DNA of 64,000 bases from Protopterus annectens. Taxonomy: Eukaryota; Chordata; Ceratodontiformes; Protopteridae. The notes below the pieces were generated by a model. That model was not told the origin of the DNA, ran no database searches, and saw nothing but the letters and a program-made list of their open reading frames with translations. This document shows positions 22,015 through 32,389 of the stretch, one piece after another. Each line of letters begins with the position of its first letter. Within the stretch, counting starts at the first letter, position 1. The position numbers were made by a program, and so were the translations under genes. The stretch lies in NCBI RefSeq assembly GCF_019279795.1, contig NC_056734.1:2671565-2735564 (forward strand). Direction: 5' to 3'.

Positions 22015-23945
22015 GCTCATTATCTTTGACTTTGTCCAGATTCCTTGTGCCGAGAGGTTGAGAGGTACGTTATAAGGGAGCGATGTGGGACTTAGAATAA
22101 ACTACATTTTTCTGGGACTTATGGCAGGTGTATCTTTTTTGGTGAATGTATTTTTATGGAGACAAATACAATAGTTAGCTTCCAAACATGACCAATTCAC
22201 TTAAATTCCAGTACATGTATGCAGTTCCTTACTGACAAAATACTTACAAGAAGCATCACAGCTGCATCGTTTTTGTTTGCTGTTGTTTACCACAGCTCAG
22301 TGTAGATCCTGTTTTTTACAGTACAGTAGTCAGCAGTTGTTAAGCTTCTCCATTTCTGTTAAACTCATTAAAATATAGTGTAAAATCTGTATACTGAAGT
22401 AAAATCACATGTCACTGACCTCAGGAGGAACTAAAGCTACAAGGCTTGGGAGGAGGAGGTTTTGTTTACAGTCCACACAATGACATGGCAAAAAAAACCT
22501 TCATCAGTTGAAATTGTTATCATCAGTTCATAGTGCTTCTGGCTTTCCCAGTTTGATCAAACTACGGAATGATGGCTGTCTGAAGCATTAAGAACATTGT
22601 TAACTGTTTTGGAATATGGTACCATAGAAGAGCTGAGTTTCACAAAAGTTATGTTTCCAGTATTTGAGATATGGGGCTATTAAGTGATGACCAACTAGTA
22701 TGTATTTTTGCTACACAAAATAAAAAAATGTGCTCACTTGCATTGAAGGTACAACTGTAACATTTTTTGAGTGGTTTATTTATTTTTAATAGTTCTGGCT
22801 GAGTTTCTTCACAAGCTATTAGTTTGAAACCTTATGAATACACATTTACATCTTTGTAAACTGTACTGATCGTGTTGAAAACAAACAGAATGTTTGCGTG
22901 CCTAAAGAATACACTTGGACATGTAACTTCATTGCACATCTTTGTGTCCAGTCAAGAGATTATGAATCAGCACTGCTAAACAAGTACTCTGTGTTATTAA
23001 ATTACATGCATGGTTGATGGGATTGCTTCTTTACATGACTGAAGAATAATTCTGGAATTTGGATGGTATGTTTGTCGGGGCAGATAAAGTGTCATTTAAT
23101 TACATTGGTCAGTCTAAAATGTGCTACATTTGTGGGAACCTGTGACATTTGAAAGCAGTTTGTAGAATGCTGAAATGCACAATTTGTGAGGAACTACGGT
23201 ATTTACCAAATAATTTTGCAGATTAAGTATACTTTGCAAATAAAATGAACATGACTGGTCAGAATTTATGACAGGAAAAATGAAGGACTTGATTGTTCCA
23301 CAGCATAGGTAGGCTGTATGGACTGCCTTTCCCTCATCAATGTAGTATAATTTCTGTAGGAACTAGAGATAGTAAAGGTGGATAATGAAATGAATGTGCC
23401 AAAGCTTGGAAACAGCACTGAAAATAATCAAAACTTCATTGCAAGTTGCACTGTATCATCATAATGTGACCAATCTAGTCAACAAATAAATGCCTTTAAG
23501 TCTTAGTGCAGTCTCTCAGTGTAGTATTTTCTTTTTGCAAACAAAGATTTTTTATGTATGTTGAAGTTGACAGTAATTATATATTAACCCTGTAGAGATA
23601 AGTGCTGCCAGTATGTCAATGTATTCTAGAATGAGTGCCTTCTGTACTAACATACGTTTGTGTGTTATGTACTTTTGTTGGTGGCTGTCAGTTCTCACTC
23701 CCTTTTGGGTTCCACTAATTATATTTCAGTAGACATGTATCTCCAGCCACCAGAGCTGACCATTTCAAATACACAAATGAATTTTGTTTATTTATTTCCT
23801 TTGTTAACTGAGTAAATTAAGTACTCCTAAACAATTGACCATATTCAGTCATGACTCAGGCCAAATGGCAACAACAAACATACAACAGTGTATTGTCACT
23901 AAGACCTGTTCCCAAATAAGACACGCAAGACAAAGTGTTGCAAGG
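22013..23945. other. No recognisable feature (about 1.9 kb)
   Basis: AT-rich, without tandem structure or open frames of note. It forms the left flank of the younger Gmr1-like insertion. Positions 23180-23199 share 'caatttgtgaggaactac' with 21343-21360, possibly a dispersed LTR fragment. Confidence 0.5.
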
Positions 23946-23950
23946 GTGAC

Positions 23951-25240
23951 TGTGAAGACTGGTAGAGATGGGTGAAGGCTGCCAGCCTAGTCAAATAGAA
24001 TTTGGTACATAATTCTATCATTTGTAAATACTGTGAAATGTTGAACTTAAAAAAATGTGGCAACATTGCCCTCTGCTGTAAAAAAAGCTAAGTCAAGCAT
24101 TTCTTGTTGGTCCTTTGAAATTAAAATTATTTCATGAGTGCCTTTGATGTTTATAAGTCGGCTCCAGTCCGGCTAGATGAAGGCTTCCTGCCTATTGTTT
24201 TAAGGCTAAAGTTAATGACCAGAATTTACATGTGGAATGTCCTATATTGTTCTAAGTGTAAAAGAATGTAAATGCAGTTTCTGTCAGCCTGGGAACATCA
24301 GGAAGGTGTAAAAGATGATGTAATGTTTTATCAGAACTGCAGTTTCAATTTAAACAGTGAGAACCAGAGATTATTGAGCATTTTTGTCTTGATATCCAAC
24401 TCAGCACTGCCTTATGCTCTCTTTATGTAAGTAGTATGTTAGAACTGTGTTTTCTCCTAGAAGTAGCCAGGAATTATAAAGATTAGACTAAGTGCTTTTC
24501 TGTGATGTCAGAACTGTACTACTGATTTATTTTAAGTATTTCTGTGTGATTTCTGAACTCTTTTGACTAGCACTGTGTAGTAGAAAGCATTGTCTTGTGG
24601 TTTTAATTATTTATTAAATATTTTAAAACCTTTTAACTGTGGCTGTTTTGTGTAGAGATAATTTAAGCTCTTAAGAGTACTTGCATGCCTTTGGTAAAAC
24701 TGTACAAGGCCACTCTAATAGCTTTAGCCCTGGGCTATACTACCAATTGGATATTTATATTGCACAGTAATAATTGGATGCCCTTTTAAGGGCCTTTGAG
24801 TAGCTGATAAATATTAGCTGGGTGGTGGCAAGTGGTACTACCGTATAGTCTGGGTAAAAGGGGCACAGCTGGAGAACCTGTGCCAGCCTTCTCCAGGAGT
24901 GTCTCTGTGGTTGTATAAACTTATCTCAAAGTGTGTGTGTCAGCTACTTGGGCAGGGACACGAAGCACTGGTTGGACAGAGAGGGTGCTGGAGATTTTAC
25001 TTTGCCCAGCTAAGCTGAGATCTGGACCCTATAGCTGTGCCAGTGGGGAGTCTTATTGGGGACCTGGGGAGGAAGGGAGCGACCAGTCCCAGACTGACTG
25101 GGATCTCTGCGTACTCTTAAGGGAAATTGCACTTTACTGTGTGTATTTGTTATCCTTTCCTCTCAGATGAGATGCCCATTCTGGTGTTAGTAGTGAGGAT
25201 TGAGGCTCCTTGATTCCTGGGCCAGGGCACGGGTGTCACA
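23951..25240 (+). repeat. 5' LTR of the Gmr1-like element
   Basis: Length 1290 bp, TG...CA ends, matching 29907-31198 almost base for base, with scattered substitutions and small indels. The LTR would supply the promoter and polyadenylation signals; no TATA box or polyadenylation signal can be assigned with confidence. Confidence 0.97.
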
Positions 25241-25345
25241 TATTAATTGGTGGCAGTGGTTGGGATAAGATATCCTCATATATTAATTGTTTGGCAGCGG
25301 TGAGATATCCACATCACATATTAATTAGTTGGCAAATACTAATTG
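25241..25345 (+). promoter_or_regulatory. Primer-binding region with repeated PBS-like units
   Basis: Directly after the LTR the sequence reads tattaattggtggcagtggt. Two related units follow: tattaattgtttggcagcgg at about 25279 and tattaattagttggcaaata at about 25319. A PBS is expected within a few bases of the LTR end, and TGG-starting segments are what a tRNA 3' CCA would pair with. Three related units suggest a duplicated PBS region. The priming tRNA is not identified. Confidence 0.55.
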
Positions 25346-25505
25346 GCTTGTAGTGGTGTGGGTAGAGTGAATCCTGTAGCTTGTGTACAGTTAACCTTGA
25401 AGGTGTTTTTGTACTCTAAATCAGCCATGCAGTGAATACTCAGAGTTCAGATCACAATTGTTTTATTTCTTTTGTTAGCTTAGTTAGTCAGGGAGAGCAG
25501 GCAGC

Positions 25506-26680
25506 ATGTCAGCAGAGGAGTATGGAAAGCTGCCAAGGAGCCAGCTGGCGGAGATGTGCCAGGTTAGGGGACTGGCGCATGGAAACCTGACTAAGGCAGA
25601 CCTGATTGCAGCCTTGGTTACAGTTGCATCAGAAAACAGAAACCAGAAGGACAATCAGACTGGCAGTGGAGATATAATTACCTCAGAGAATGGACAGCTC
25701 AACCTTTCTGCAGTGGACTTAAAACTCCAGCTGGAGCTAAAGAGACTTGAGTTGGAGGCCAGGCATGTGAATTAGAAGCTGCTGAGAGACTGAGGAGTCT
25801 ACAGGCTGAGGTGAATGAGAAATTGTTATGTCTGCAAGCTGAGGAACAAGAGAGGCAGAGGCAGCATGAAAAGGAGATGCTGACTCTTCGCCAGAGTCAT
25901 AGAGGTAATGGGGAAAGGAGTAACTGGAATCCAGAAGCACAAAAGGTCAGTAAATTTCTACCGCAGTTTAAAGAGGGGGGATAGTTTTGATAGTTTCATT
26001 CATATGTTTGAGAGGGTATGTAAACAGTATGAAGTTGACCAAGGGCTCTGGGTACGGTTCCTGACCCCCTTACTCCATGGTAAAGTTGTAACTGCATTAT
26101 CTAAAATGCCTGACATTGCATGTTTTGATTACACTGCTGTAAAAAAAATAGTCTTTTAGAACTGTTTAAGCTAACACCTGAAACGTATAGGAAAAAGCTT
26201 TGTGAGTATAGACGCAAGGCAGATGAAAGTGTGTCTGAATATGTTGCTGAACAGAGCACTTATTTCCGTAGGTGGGTGAGTGGATGTCAGGTCGCCACTT
26301 TTGAAGGACTGGCAGACCTTTTGGTGAGGGAACAAGCCCTTAGCACTTTGCATAAGGACATGAGAATCTGGTTAGCTGATAGACAATGTGCTACTTCAGA
26401 TGAGTTGGGGAAGAAGGGAGACCTATACCTGGCAAGTAGGGCATCCCTGCACAAGAAAGGGACCCCCAGTACTGCTCATAGGTCTAAAGGAACCCATGGT
26501 GGGCAGCACAGACTGCCACAACAGAATCTGCCAGTAGCAGGGGAAGCCACTAGTCCAGGTACATGTCCAGGAGCTAGGGTTAAATGTTTTGAATGTAACC
26601 AGTGGGGCCATGTGGCATACAGATGTCCACAGAGGCAAGGTGGGGAACCAAAGGTGAGGGAGCCAGTAAGTGGGAAAGAC
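25506..26680 (+). pseudogene. gag of the Gmr1-like element (SAP-like N terminus, coiled coil, SCAN-like capsid, zinc knuckle)
   Basis: The first frame (ATG at 25506) opens with a SAP-like helix-turn-helix stretch (LPRSQLAEMCQVRGL...LTKADLIAAL). It then gives a charged coiled coil that continues in another frame after the stop at 25773-25775. Capsid sequence follows at 25970-26160 (FDSFIHMFERVCKQYEV, WVRFLTPLL) and 26170-26440. The second part (FEGLADLLVREQALSTLHKD, MRIWLADRQ) has the spacing of a SCAN domain. A CCHC zinc knuckle (CFECNQWGHVAYRC) at 26588-26629 marks nucleocapsid. At least three frame breaks separate these parts. Family role: assembles the particle and packages element RNA. 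Confidence 0.85.
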
Positions 26681-27250
26681 AAAATGCCAATAGTAGGTTG
26701 TCTTGAGACAACAGGGGTACTAAACTACCATCCTGCAGATGTCCTGAGAGGGAATGATTTGGATGAGGCAGTACCATGTGCTCATGCAGTTACACACTGT
26801 CAGGCTAGGAGACAAGCATGTGGGTCTGGTACCCTGGGGGAGATCCAGACAGACTGCATACTTGCAGCCAGGACTGGTGAGTTGGTTACTTCAGGGAGTG
26901 AGCTAATCTGTAGCAATGAGACTGAATGTGAGCTACAGCTGCTTGAGGGTACGGATGGTCCCTTGGACAGAGTGACTGCAAAGGTAGAGGTGAGTAGTAG
27001 TACCCAGGCTGACAGTGAGGCACCACTGTCAGAGGATGCCAGACTTCCTGTGGAAGGGGAGCTGGGAAGGGTTACAAGGAGAGAGTTGAGACAGGTTCAG
27101 CTCTCAGACCCTACATTGCAAGGTCTGAGGCAGGTAGCTAGGGAGGCACCTGATTCTCAAGGGAAGGGGGAATCTGTATACTGGTACAAAGGGTTACTGT
27201 ACAGAGAGTGGACCCCTGAGGGAGGGCTAGAAGGTGAGAGAGTACAGTAG
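26681..27250 (+). pseudogene. Protease remnant and linker, Gmr1-like element
   Basis: Only about 35 codons separate the zinc-knuckle tail from HPADVLRGNDLDEAV, which corresponds to the C-terminal (L/I)LGNDL block of the aspartic protease. An aspartic protease monomer needs about 100 residues with a D-T/S-G active site, and no such triad is visible. The fossil copy at 17.4-17.6 kb retains extra residues before the same block. Most of the protease thus appears deleted here. The linker to integrase (VPCAHAVTH...YKGLLYREWT) is open until a TAG at 27248-27250. Confidence 0.65.
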
Positions 27251-28330
27251 CTGGTAGTGCCTAGAGCCTACCATCTGGCACTTTTAACCATAGCCCATGA
27301 TATTCCCTTTGCAGGTCATATGGGCATACAACATACAAAGAGGCATATTATTCAGAACTTCCATTGGCCTGGAATTTCCACAGATGTAACAGGGTACTGC
27401 AGGACATGTGAGCAGTGCCAAAAGGTAGGCAAGGCATGAGACAAGGTGAGAGCTCCGTTCCTGCCTTTGCCTGTGATTGAGGAGCCATTTCAGAGGGTAG
27501 CTATGGATATTGTGGGTCCTCTGAGTACCCCAAGTTCCACAGGGAAAAAGTATATCCTAGAGGTAGTGGATTATGCTACATGATACCCTGAAGTGGTGGC
27601 TATGTCCTCCATTGAGGCAGAGAAGGTGGCAAATACTTTGTTAGAGATTTTCAGCAGGGTAGGTTTCCCAAAAGTAATACTGACTGACAGAGGTGCCAAT
27701 TTTATGTCAGACCTGCTGGCTTGTCTGTGGAAGTCCTGTGGGGTGAAGCACATGAAGACCACCCTCTATCATCCTCAGACTAATGGTCTTGTTGAGAGGG
27801 TAAACTCTACAATCAAGTCCATGCTACAGGCATTTGCACATCAGTGTAAGAGGGAGTGGGACAAATATTTGCCCCATCTGTTGTTTTCTTACAGAGAGGT
27901 TCCTCAGGAATCCACAGGTTTTTCACCCTTTGAGTTGCTGAATGGGCAATTCGAGATGAGTGGGAAGGTGAGTGTGAGTCTCACAAGGAGTCTGTTGTGG
28001 CATACTTCCTAAACCACAGGACAAGGCTCAGGGAACTCATGGGCTTGGCCCAGGAGAACCTGGCAGAAGCCCAACAACAGAAAAAGGTGTGGTATGACAG
28101 GATTGCCCAAGCTAGAGAGTATGCTGTTGGGCAGCAGGTAATGGTTCTCATTCCTGTCAGACACAAAAAGGTGCAAGCAGCTTGGGAGGGTCCCTACAAG
28201 GTGGTGAGAAAGGTAAGTGATGTTAACTACATGGTGGAACTGCTAGGCAGAAGGCAGGGGCACAAATTGTACCATGTTAACATGATGAAACCTTACCATG
28301 ATAGGGAGGCCCTTGTGCTGAGCATTTGCA
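27251..28330 (+). pseudogene. Integrase of the Gmr1-like element, located upstream of RT
   Basis: The H2C2 zinc finger occupies 27270-27437 (H...HMGIQHTKRH...CRTCEQCQKV). The catalytic core follows: the first Asp in MDIVGPLS (27507-27530), the second in LTDRGANF (27680-27703), and the Glu block HPQTNGLVERVNS (27773-27811). YREVPQESTGFSPFELL ends the core. The GPY/F-type C-terminal module (AWEGPYKVV, LYHVNMMKPY) lies at 28180-28300 in another frame, after a frameshift near 27995. In-frame stops occur at 27437-27439 and 27578-27580 (both TGA, consistent with CpG decay). All three catalytic positions are still visible, but the protein cannot be made intact. Confidence 0.9.
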
Positions 28331-29275
28331 GTGAATTGCAGGAGGAGTCTGAGGGAGATCTGGGGACTGATCTCCTCAGTGAGGCACTGGGTGACACCTC
28401 AGTGGAAGGGGTAGCAATATCCCAGCAGCTATCTCCTACCCAGATTCAAGAAATCCGAGCAGTGTTGCAGGAATTTGTGGACATGTTCACTGGGAAACCA
28501 GGGTGCATCCACCTAGTGCAGCACCAGGTGGCTACAGGACCCCAAAGTCCTATTAGGCAGGTCCCTTGTAGGGTGCCTGAGAGAGTCAGACAGACCCTGA
28601 GGGAGGAGGTACAGGAGATGTTGGAACTGGGGGTGATTCAAGTGTCCAACAGTCACTGGACCTCCCCAGTGGTGCTGGTGCCCAAGAAGGATGGCAGCAT
28701 CAGGTTCTGTGTGGACTACAGGAAATTAAATAGTCACATAGAATCAGATGCTTACCTCATGCCTAGGATAGATGAGGCCCTAGAGCATCTGGGTGGGGCT
28801 AAATATCTTACAGCCATTGAACTTACCAAAGGTTACTGGCAGTTGGCCTTGACTCCCAGTGCTAGAGAGACATCAGCCTTTGTGACTCCTTTTGGCTTGT
28901 ATGAGTTCACAAAGATGCCCTTTGGGATGAAGAATGCTCCAGTGACTTTTCAGAGGCTGGTAGATCATATCCTAGTAGGAGCCGGAGGGTATGCCCTTGC
29001 TTACCAATATAATGTTGCCATCTACAGCCATTCCTGGCCAGAGCACCTTCAGCATGTCAGGGAGGTGCTGAGCAGACTACAGAGGGCAGGGTTGACCATT
29101 AAGCCAAGAAAATGTCAGTTGGGTATGGCAGAGGTCTCCTACCTAGGACATAGAGTTGGGAGTAGTAAGATAAGGTCATAACTTGCCAAAGTGGAAGCCA
29201 TTCAGGCATGACTTGCACCTGTTACTAAAAAGCATGTGAGGGCATTTGTAGGGACAGCAGGGTACTACAGTAAGT
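28331..29275 (+). pseudogene. Reverse transcriptase of the Gmr1-like element, catalytic motif lost
   Basis: The frame continuing from integrase carries the RT landmarks: SPIRQVPCRVP, LELGVIQVSNSHWTSPVVLV, KDGSIRFCVDYRKLN, YLTAIELTKGYWQL (motif A, the LD position reads IE), FVTPFGLYEFTKMPFGMKNA (motif B) and then YQYNVAIYSHSW. The last is where YxDD should stand: positions 29002-29013 encode YQYN, so both catalytic Asp residues are gone. Stops follow at 29179-29181 and 29209-29211, and the connection domain (FVGTAGYYSKFVP) shifts frame near 29275. Confidence 0.92.
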
Positions 29276-29815
29276 TTGTCCCCCAGTTATAGTACCATAG
29301 TTGCTCCCCTCACAGACCTGACAAGGAAGAACAGGCCAGATAAGGTAGTGTGGACCCCAGCATGTGAGCAGGCATTCCATAAGCTTAAAGATGCTTTGGG
29401 AGGACACCCTGTGTTAGCCAGTCCATATTACAGCAAAGAATTTGTTGTGCAGGTAGATGCTTCACACCATGAGGTAGGGGCTGTACTTAGCCAGATTTCT
29501 TCAGAGGGGGAAGAGCACCCAGTGGTTTATCTCAGTCATAGGCTCCAACCCAGTGAGGAATGGTATGCAGCTGTAGAAAAGGAATGCCTAGCCAAAGTGT
29601 GGGCACTGCAGAAACTCCAGCCTTATCTGTATGGAAGGAAATTCACTGTTATGACAGATCACAATCCTCTAACATGGTTAAACAGAGCCAGTCAGCAAAA
29701 TGCCAAGTTTCTAAGATGGAGCTTGGGGTTGCAAGCATATGATATGGCAGTGCAGCACCACCGTGGGAGTAGCAATGCCAATGCAGATGGGCTCTCAAGA
29801 CAGGGAATGGGGTAG
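29276..29815 (+). pseudogene. RNase H of the Gmr1-like element
   Basis: A single open stretch follows RT. It has a tether segment (PLTDLTRK, WTPACEQAFHKLKDAL) and the RNase H fold with its acidic residues visible: D in VQVDASHHEVGAVLSQ, E in AVEKECLAKVWAL, D in VMTDHNPLTWL and D in NANADGLSR. The frame ends with a TAG at 29813-29815, only ~90 bp before the polypurine tract, so RNase H is the last pol domain here; no integrase follows. This domain is undamaged but would be made only as part of a broken polyprotein. Confidence 0.9.
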
Positions 29816-29888
29816 GTACACTCAGACAGACCTAACCCTCTCAAGCGGCGTTTCTCAAGTGCCACTTAAAAAACTAGACTGAGTTCTC

Positions 29889-29906
29889 CGGGGGGTGGGG
29901 GGGGGA
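29889..29906 (+). promoter_or_regulatory. Polypurine tract
   Basis: cggggggtgggggggggga directly precedes the 3' LTR, where plus-strand DNA synthesis would be primed. Confidence 0.85.
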
Positions 29907-31198
29907 TGTGAAGACTGGTAGAGATGGGTGAAGGCTGCCAGCCTAGTCAAACAGAATTTGGTACATAATTCTGTCATTTATAAATACTGTGAAATGTTGA
30001 ACTTAAAACAATGTGGCAACATTGCCCTCTGCTGTAAAGAAAGCTAAGTCAAGAACTTCTTGTTGGTCCTTTGAAATTAAAATTATTTCATGAGTGCCTT
30101 TGATGCTTATAAGTGGGCTCCAGTCCGGCTAGATGAAGGCTTCCTGCCTATTGCTTTAAGGCTAAAGTTAATGACCAGAATTTACTTGTGGAATGTCCTA
30201 TATTGCTCTAAGTGTAAAAGAATGTAAATGCAGTTTCTGTCAGCCTGGGAACACCAGGAAGGTGTAAAAGATGATGTAATGTTTTATCAGAACTGCAATT
30301 TCAATTTAAACAGTGAGAACCAGAGATTATTGAGCATTTTGTCTTGATATCCAACTCACCACTGCCTTATGCTCTCTTTATGTAAGTAGTATGTTAGAAC
30401 TGTGTTTTCTCCTAGAAGTAGCCAGGAATTATAAAGATTAGACTAAGTGTTTTTCTGTGATGTCAGAACTGTACTACTGATTTATTTTAAGTGTTTCTGT
30501 GTGATCTCTGAACTCTTTTGACTAGCACTGTGTAGTAGAAAGTATTGTCTTGTGGTTTTAATTATTTATTATTAAATATTTTAAAACCTTTTAACTGTGG
30601 CTGTTTTGTGTAGAGATAATTTAAGCTCTTAAGAGTACTTGCATGCCTTTGGTAAAACTGTACAAGGCCAATCTAATAGCTTTAGCCCTGGGCAATACTA
30701 CCAATTGGATATTAATATTGCGCAGCAATAATTGGACACCCTTTTAAGGGTCTTTGAGTAGCTGATAAATATTAGCTGGGGGGTGGTATGTGGTGCTACC
30801 GTATAGTCTGGGTAAAAGGGGCACAGCTGGAGAACCTGTGCCAGCCTTCCCCAGGAGTGTCTGTGTGGTTGTATAAAATTATCTCAAAGTGTGTGTGTCA
30901 GCTACTTGGGCAGGGACATGAAGCACTGGTTGGACAGAGAGGGTGCTGGAGATTTTAGCTTGCCCAGCTAGGCTGAGATCTGGACCCTATAGCTGTGCCA
31001 GTGGGGAGTCTTATTTGGGACCTGGGGAGCAAGGGAGCAACCAGCCCCAGACTGACTGTGATCTCTGTGTGCTCTTAAGAGAAATTGCACTTTACTGTGT
31101 GTATTTGTTATCCTTTCCTCATATATGAGACACCCTCTCTGGTATTAGTGGTGAAGATTGAGGCTCCTTGATTGCTGGGCCAGGACACGGGCATCACA
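29907..31198 (+). repeat. 3' LTR of the Gmr1-like element
   Basis: Length 1292 bp; pairs with 23951-25240. It ends gcatcaca, followed by the duplicated gtgac. The short open frame at 30943-31128 has its counterpart in the 5' LTR (24931-25170) and is not a gene. Confidence 0.97.
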
Positions 31199-31203
31199 GT
31201 GAC

Positions 31204-31690
31204 CATAAGTTTATTTATTAATAACCCAAAGCAAGTTAAGTTTTATCTGTATAGCCTGTAAATGTCAACATTATAAGCAGCATTACAACTTATAACTTAA
31301 TTGACACCAATACAACCATGTGCCTGTTATGAGGTGGCATGACATAAAGCCCTCCTGATGGCCTTTCAAGTGATTTGTTTACAAAACCCATCAACCAAGA
31401 AATCCTGCCATTGCTTGTGTTGCACAGTTGCTAACTGAATTCTTCAGTAAATGTACCAATCAAAGTAAAAAAGGGGGAAAAATGTACACAAAAGGGGAGC
31501 TGACAGATACAAAGTTGCCCAACAGACTGCCATCAGCATCTCACCCCTTTTATTTATTTATTTTTTCAACAATTTTTTTTTGTATATGTTTATTAAAATG
31601 AGTGAACCTACTCATAAAGCATGTATGTAACTAAGTAAGAAATAATTTACAGTTAATTACAACTGATATGTATGACCGACATGCAAGTAA
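31204..31690. other. No recognisable feature
   Basis: AT-rich flank between the Gmr1-like element and the Ngaro-like fossil. It may include the 3' terminal repeat of the latter, which I could not define. Confidence 0.4.
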
Positions 31691-31698
31691 TTATGATT

Positions 31699-32337
31699 TT
31701 AGACCGGGCTTGTTTGCTGCCATCTTCTCAAGTATTTATTTAAAAACAAAGATAAGTTTGAGTTGAATAAATCCAGATCATTGCCTAATAAATGGACTCC
31801 ATCTTTTTTGAACCAAATTGTATCATTGTCATATAGTTCCTGGTGTTTGACAACTGATATGCCTAGCAATGGAGCTGCTCTTGATTCTCAGTGAATAACT
31901 GGTTTCAGCTTTCTGTATTGCCTGTGGGTTACAAGCTCCTATTCACTTTAATCTGGGAATGATTGCTGACCAGACTATGGACATCTGAGGATAAGTGTGC
32001 TTACCTGTTGCAAAATCATGTAGAATTTAGTATATAAGTTGTCTCATGTGAATAAATCTAAGATCGTTCTCCCCCGGGCATGCAGAATGATTGTGTTAAG
32101 AGATCTGCTTATTGAGTGTACTGTGGAAGACAAAGGAGGAGATGCCTCCATTGTAATTTAGGGTCCCATTCCAAATTACTTCACAACTGGCCTAGTCTAA
32201 TCCAAGGCTTGTGCTATTGTGCCAGACTAAAGCTCTGACCTGGGTTTGTGAAATGAAAGGATACCCAAGAATGAGAATTGTGCCAGACTAAAGCTCTGAC
32301 CTGGGTTTGTGAAATGAAAGGATACCCAAGAATGAGA
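31699..32337 (-). pseudogene. SGNH hydrolase-like domain at the 3' end of a Ngaro-like retroelement
   Basis: Minus-strand reading, in several frames, gives the SGNH blocks in order. A block I-like ILILGYPFIS (family G-x-S) comes first. HSACPGENDLRFI at 32060-32085 shows GxND (block III; the Asn is retained). SIVWSAIIPRLK follows at ~31950-31975, and DGVHLLGNDLDLFN at ~31765-31803 carries the Asp-x-x-His pair of block V. A TAA at 31699-31701 ends the frame. Ngaro-type tyrosine-recombinase elements are known to carry a hydrolase-like ORF after the recombinase, which fits the upstream neighbour. The block I Ser is lost and the N-terminal part is duplicated. Confidence 0.75.
32216..32337. repeat. 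Exact 61-bp tandem duplication
   Basis: Two identical 61-bp units (32216-32276 and 32277-32337) starting attgtgccagactaaagctc. They cover block I of the hydrolase remnant. Identity is perfect in a region otherwise heavily mutated, so the duplication is recent. Confidence 0.95.
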
Positions 32338-32389
32338 ATAGTCTTTATTCCTAAAAGCAAAATAACATTTTGGTGAAATTACTGTGTTT

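Larger units (their letters stand above)
23946..31203 (+). mobile_element. Gmr1-like Ty3/gypsy LTR retrotransposon, complete but inactive
   Basis: The element spans 23951-31198 and is flanked by the 5-bp duplication gtgac (23946-23950 and 31199-31203). Two LTRs of about 1290 bp begin TGTGAAGACT and end TCACA. Between them lie gag, a protease remnant, integrase, reverse transcriptase and RNase H, in that order. Integrase before RT is the arrangement described for Gmr1-type elements and differs from ordinary Ty3/gypsy (RT-RH-IN). The LTRs differ at only a few percent of positions by eye, so the insertion is much younger than the copy at 11.7-21.6 kb. Stops, frameshifts and catalytic losses make it non-autonomous. 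Confidence 0.95.

Noticed and set aside
23180..23199. Second solo LTR fragment sharing caatttgtgaggaactac with 21343-21360
   Set aside because: Only ~18 bp match; too short to support an element.
24931..25170. Short open frame duplicated at 30943-31128
   Set aside because: It lies inside both LTRs and has no similarity to any protein; it is LTR sequence.
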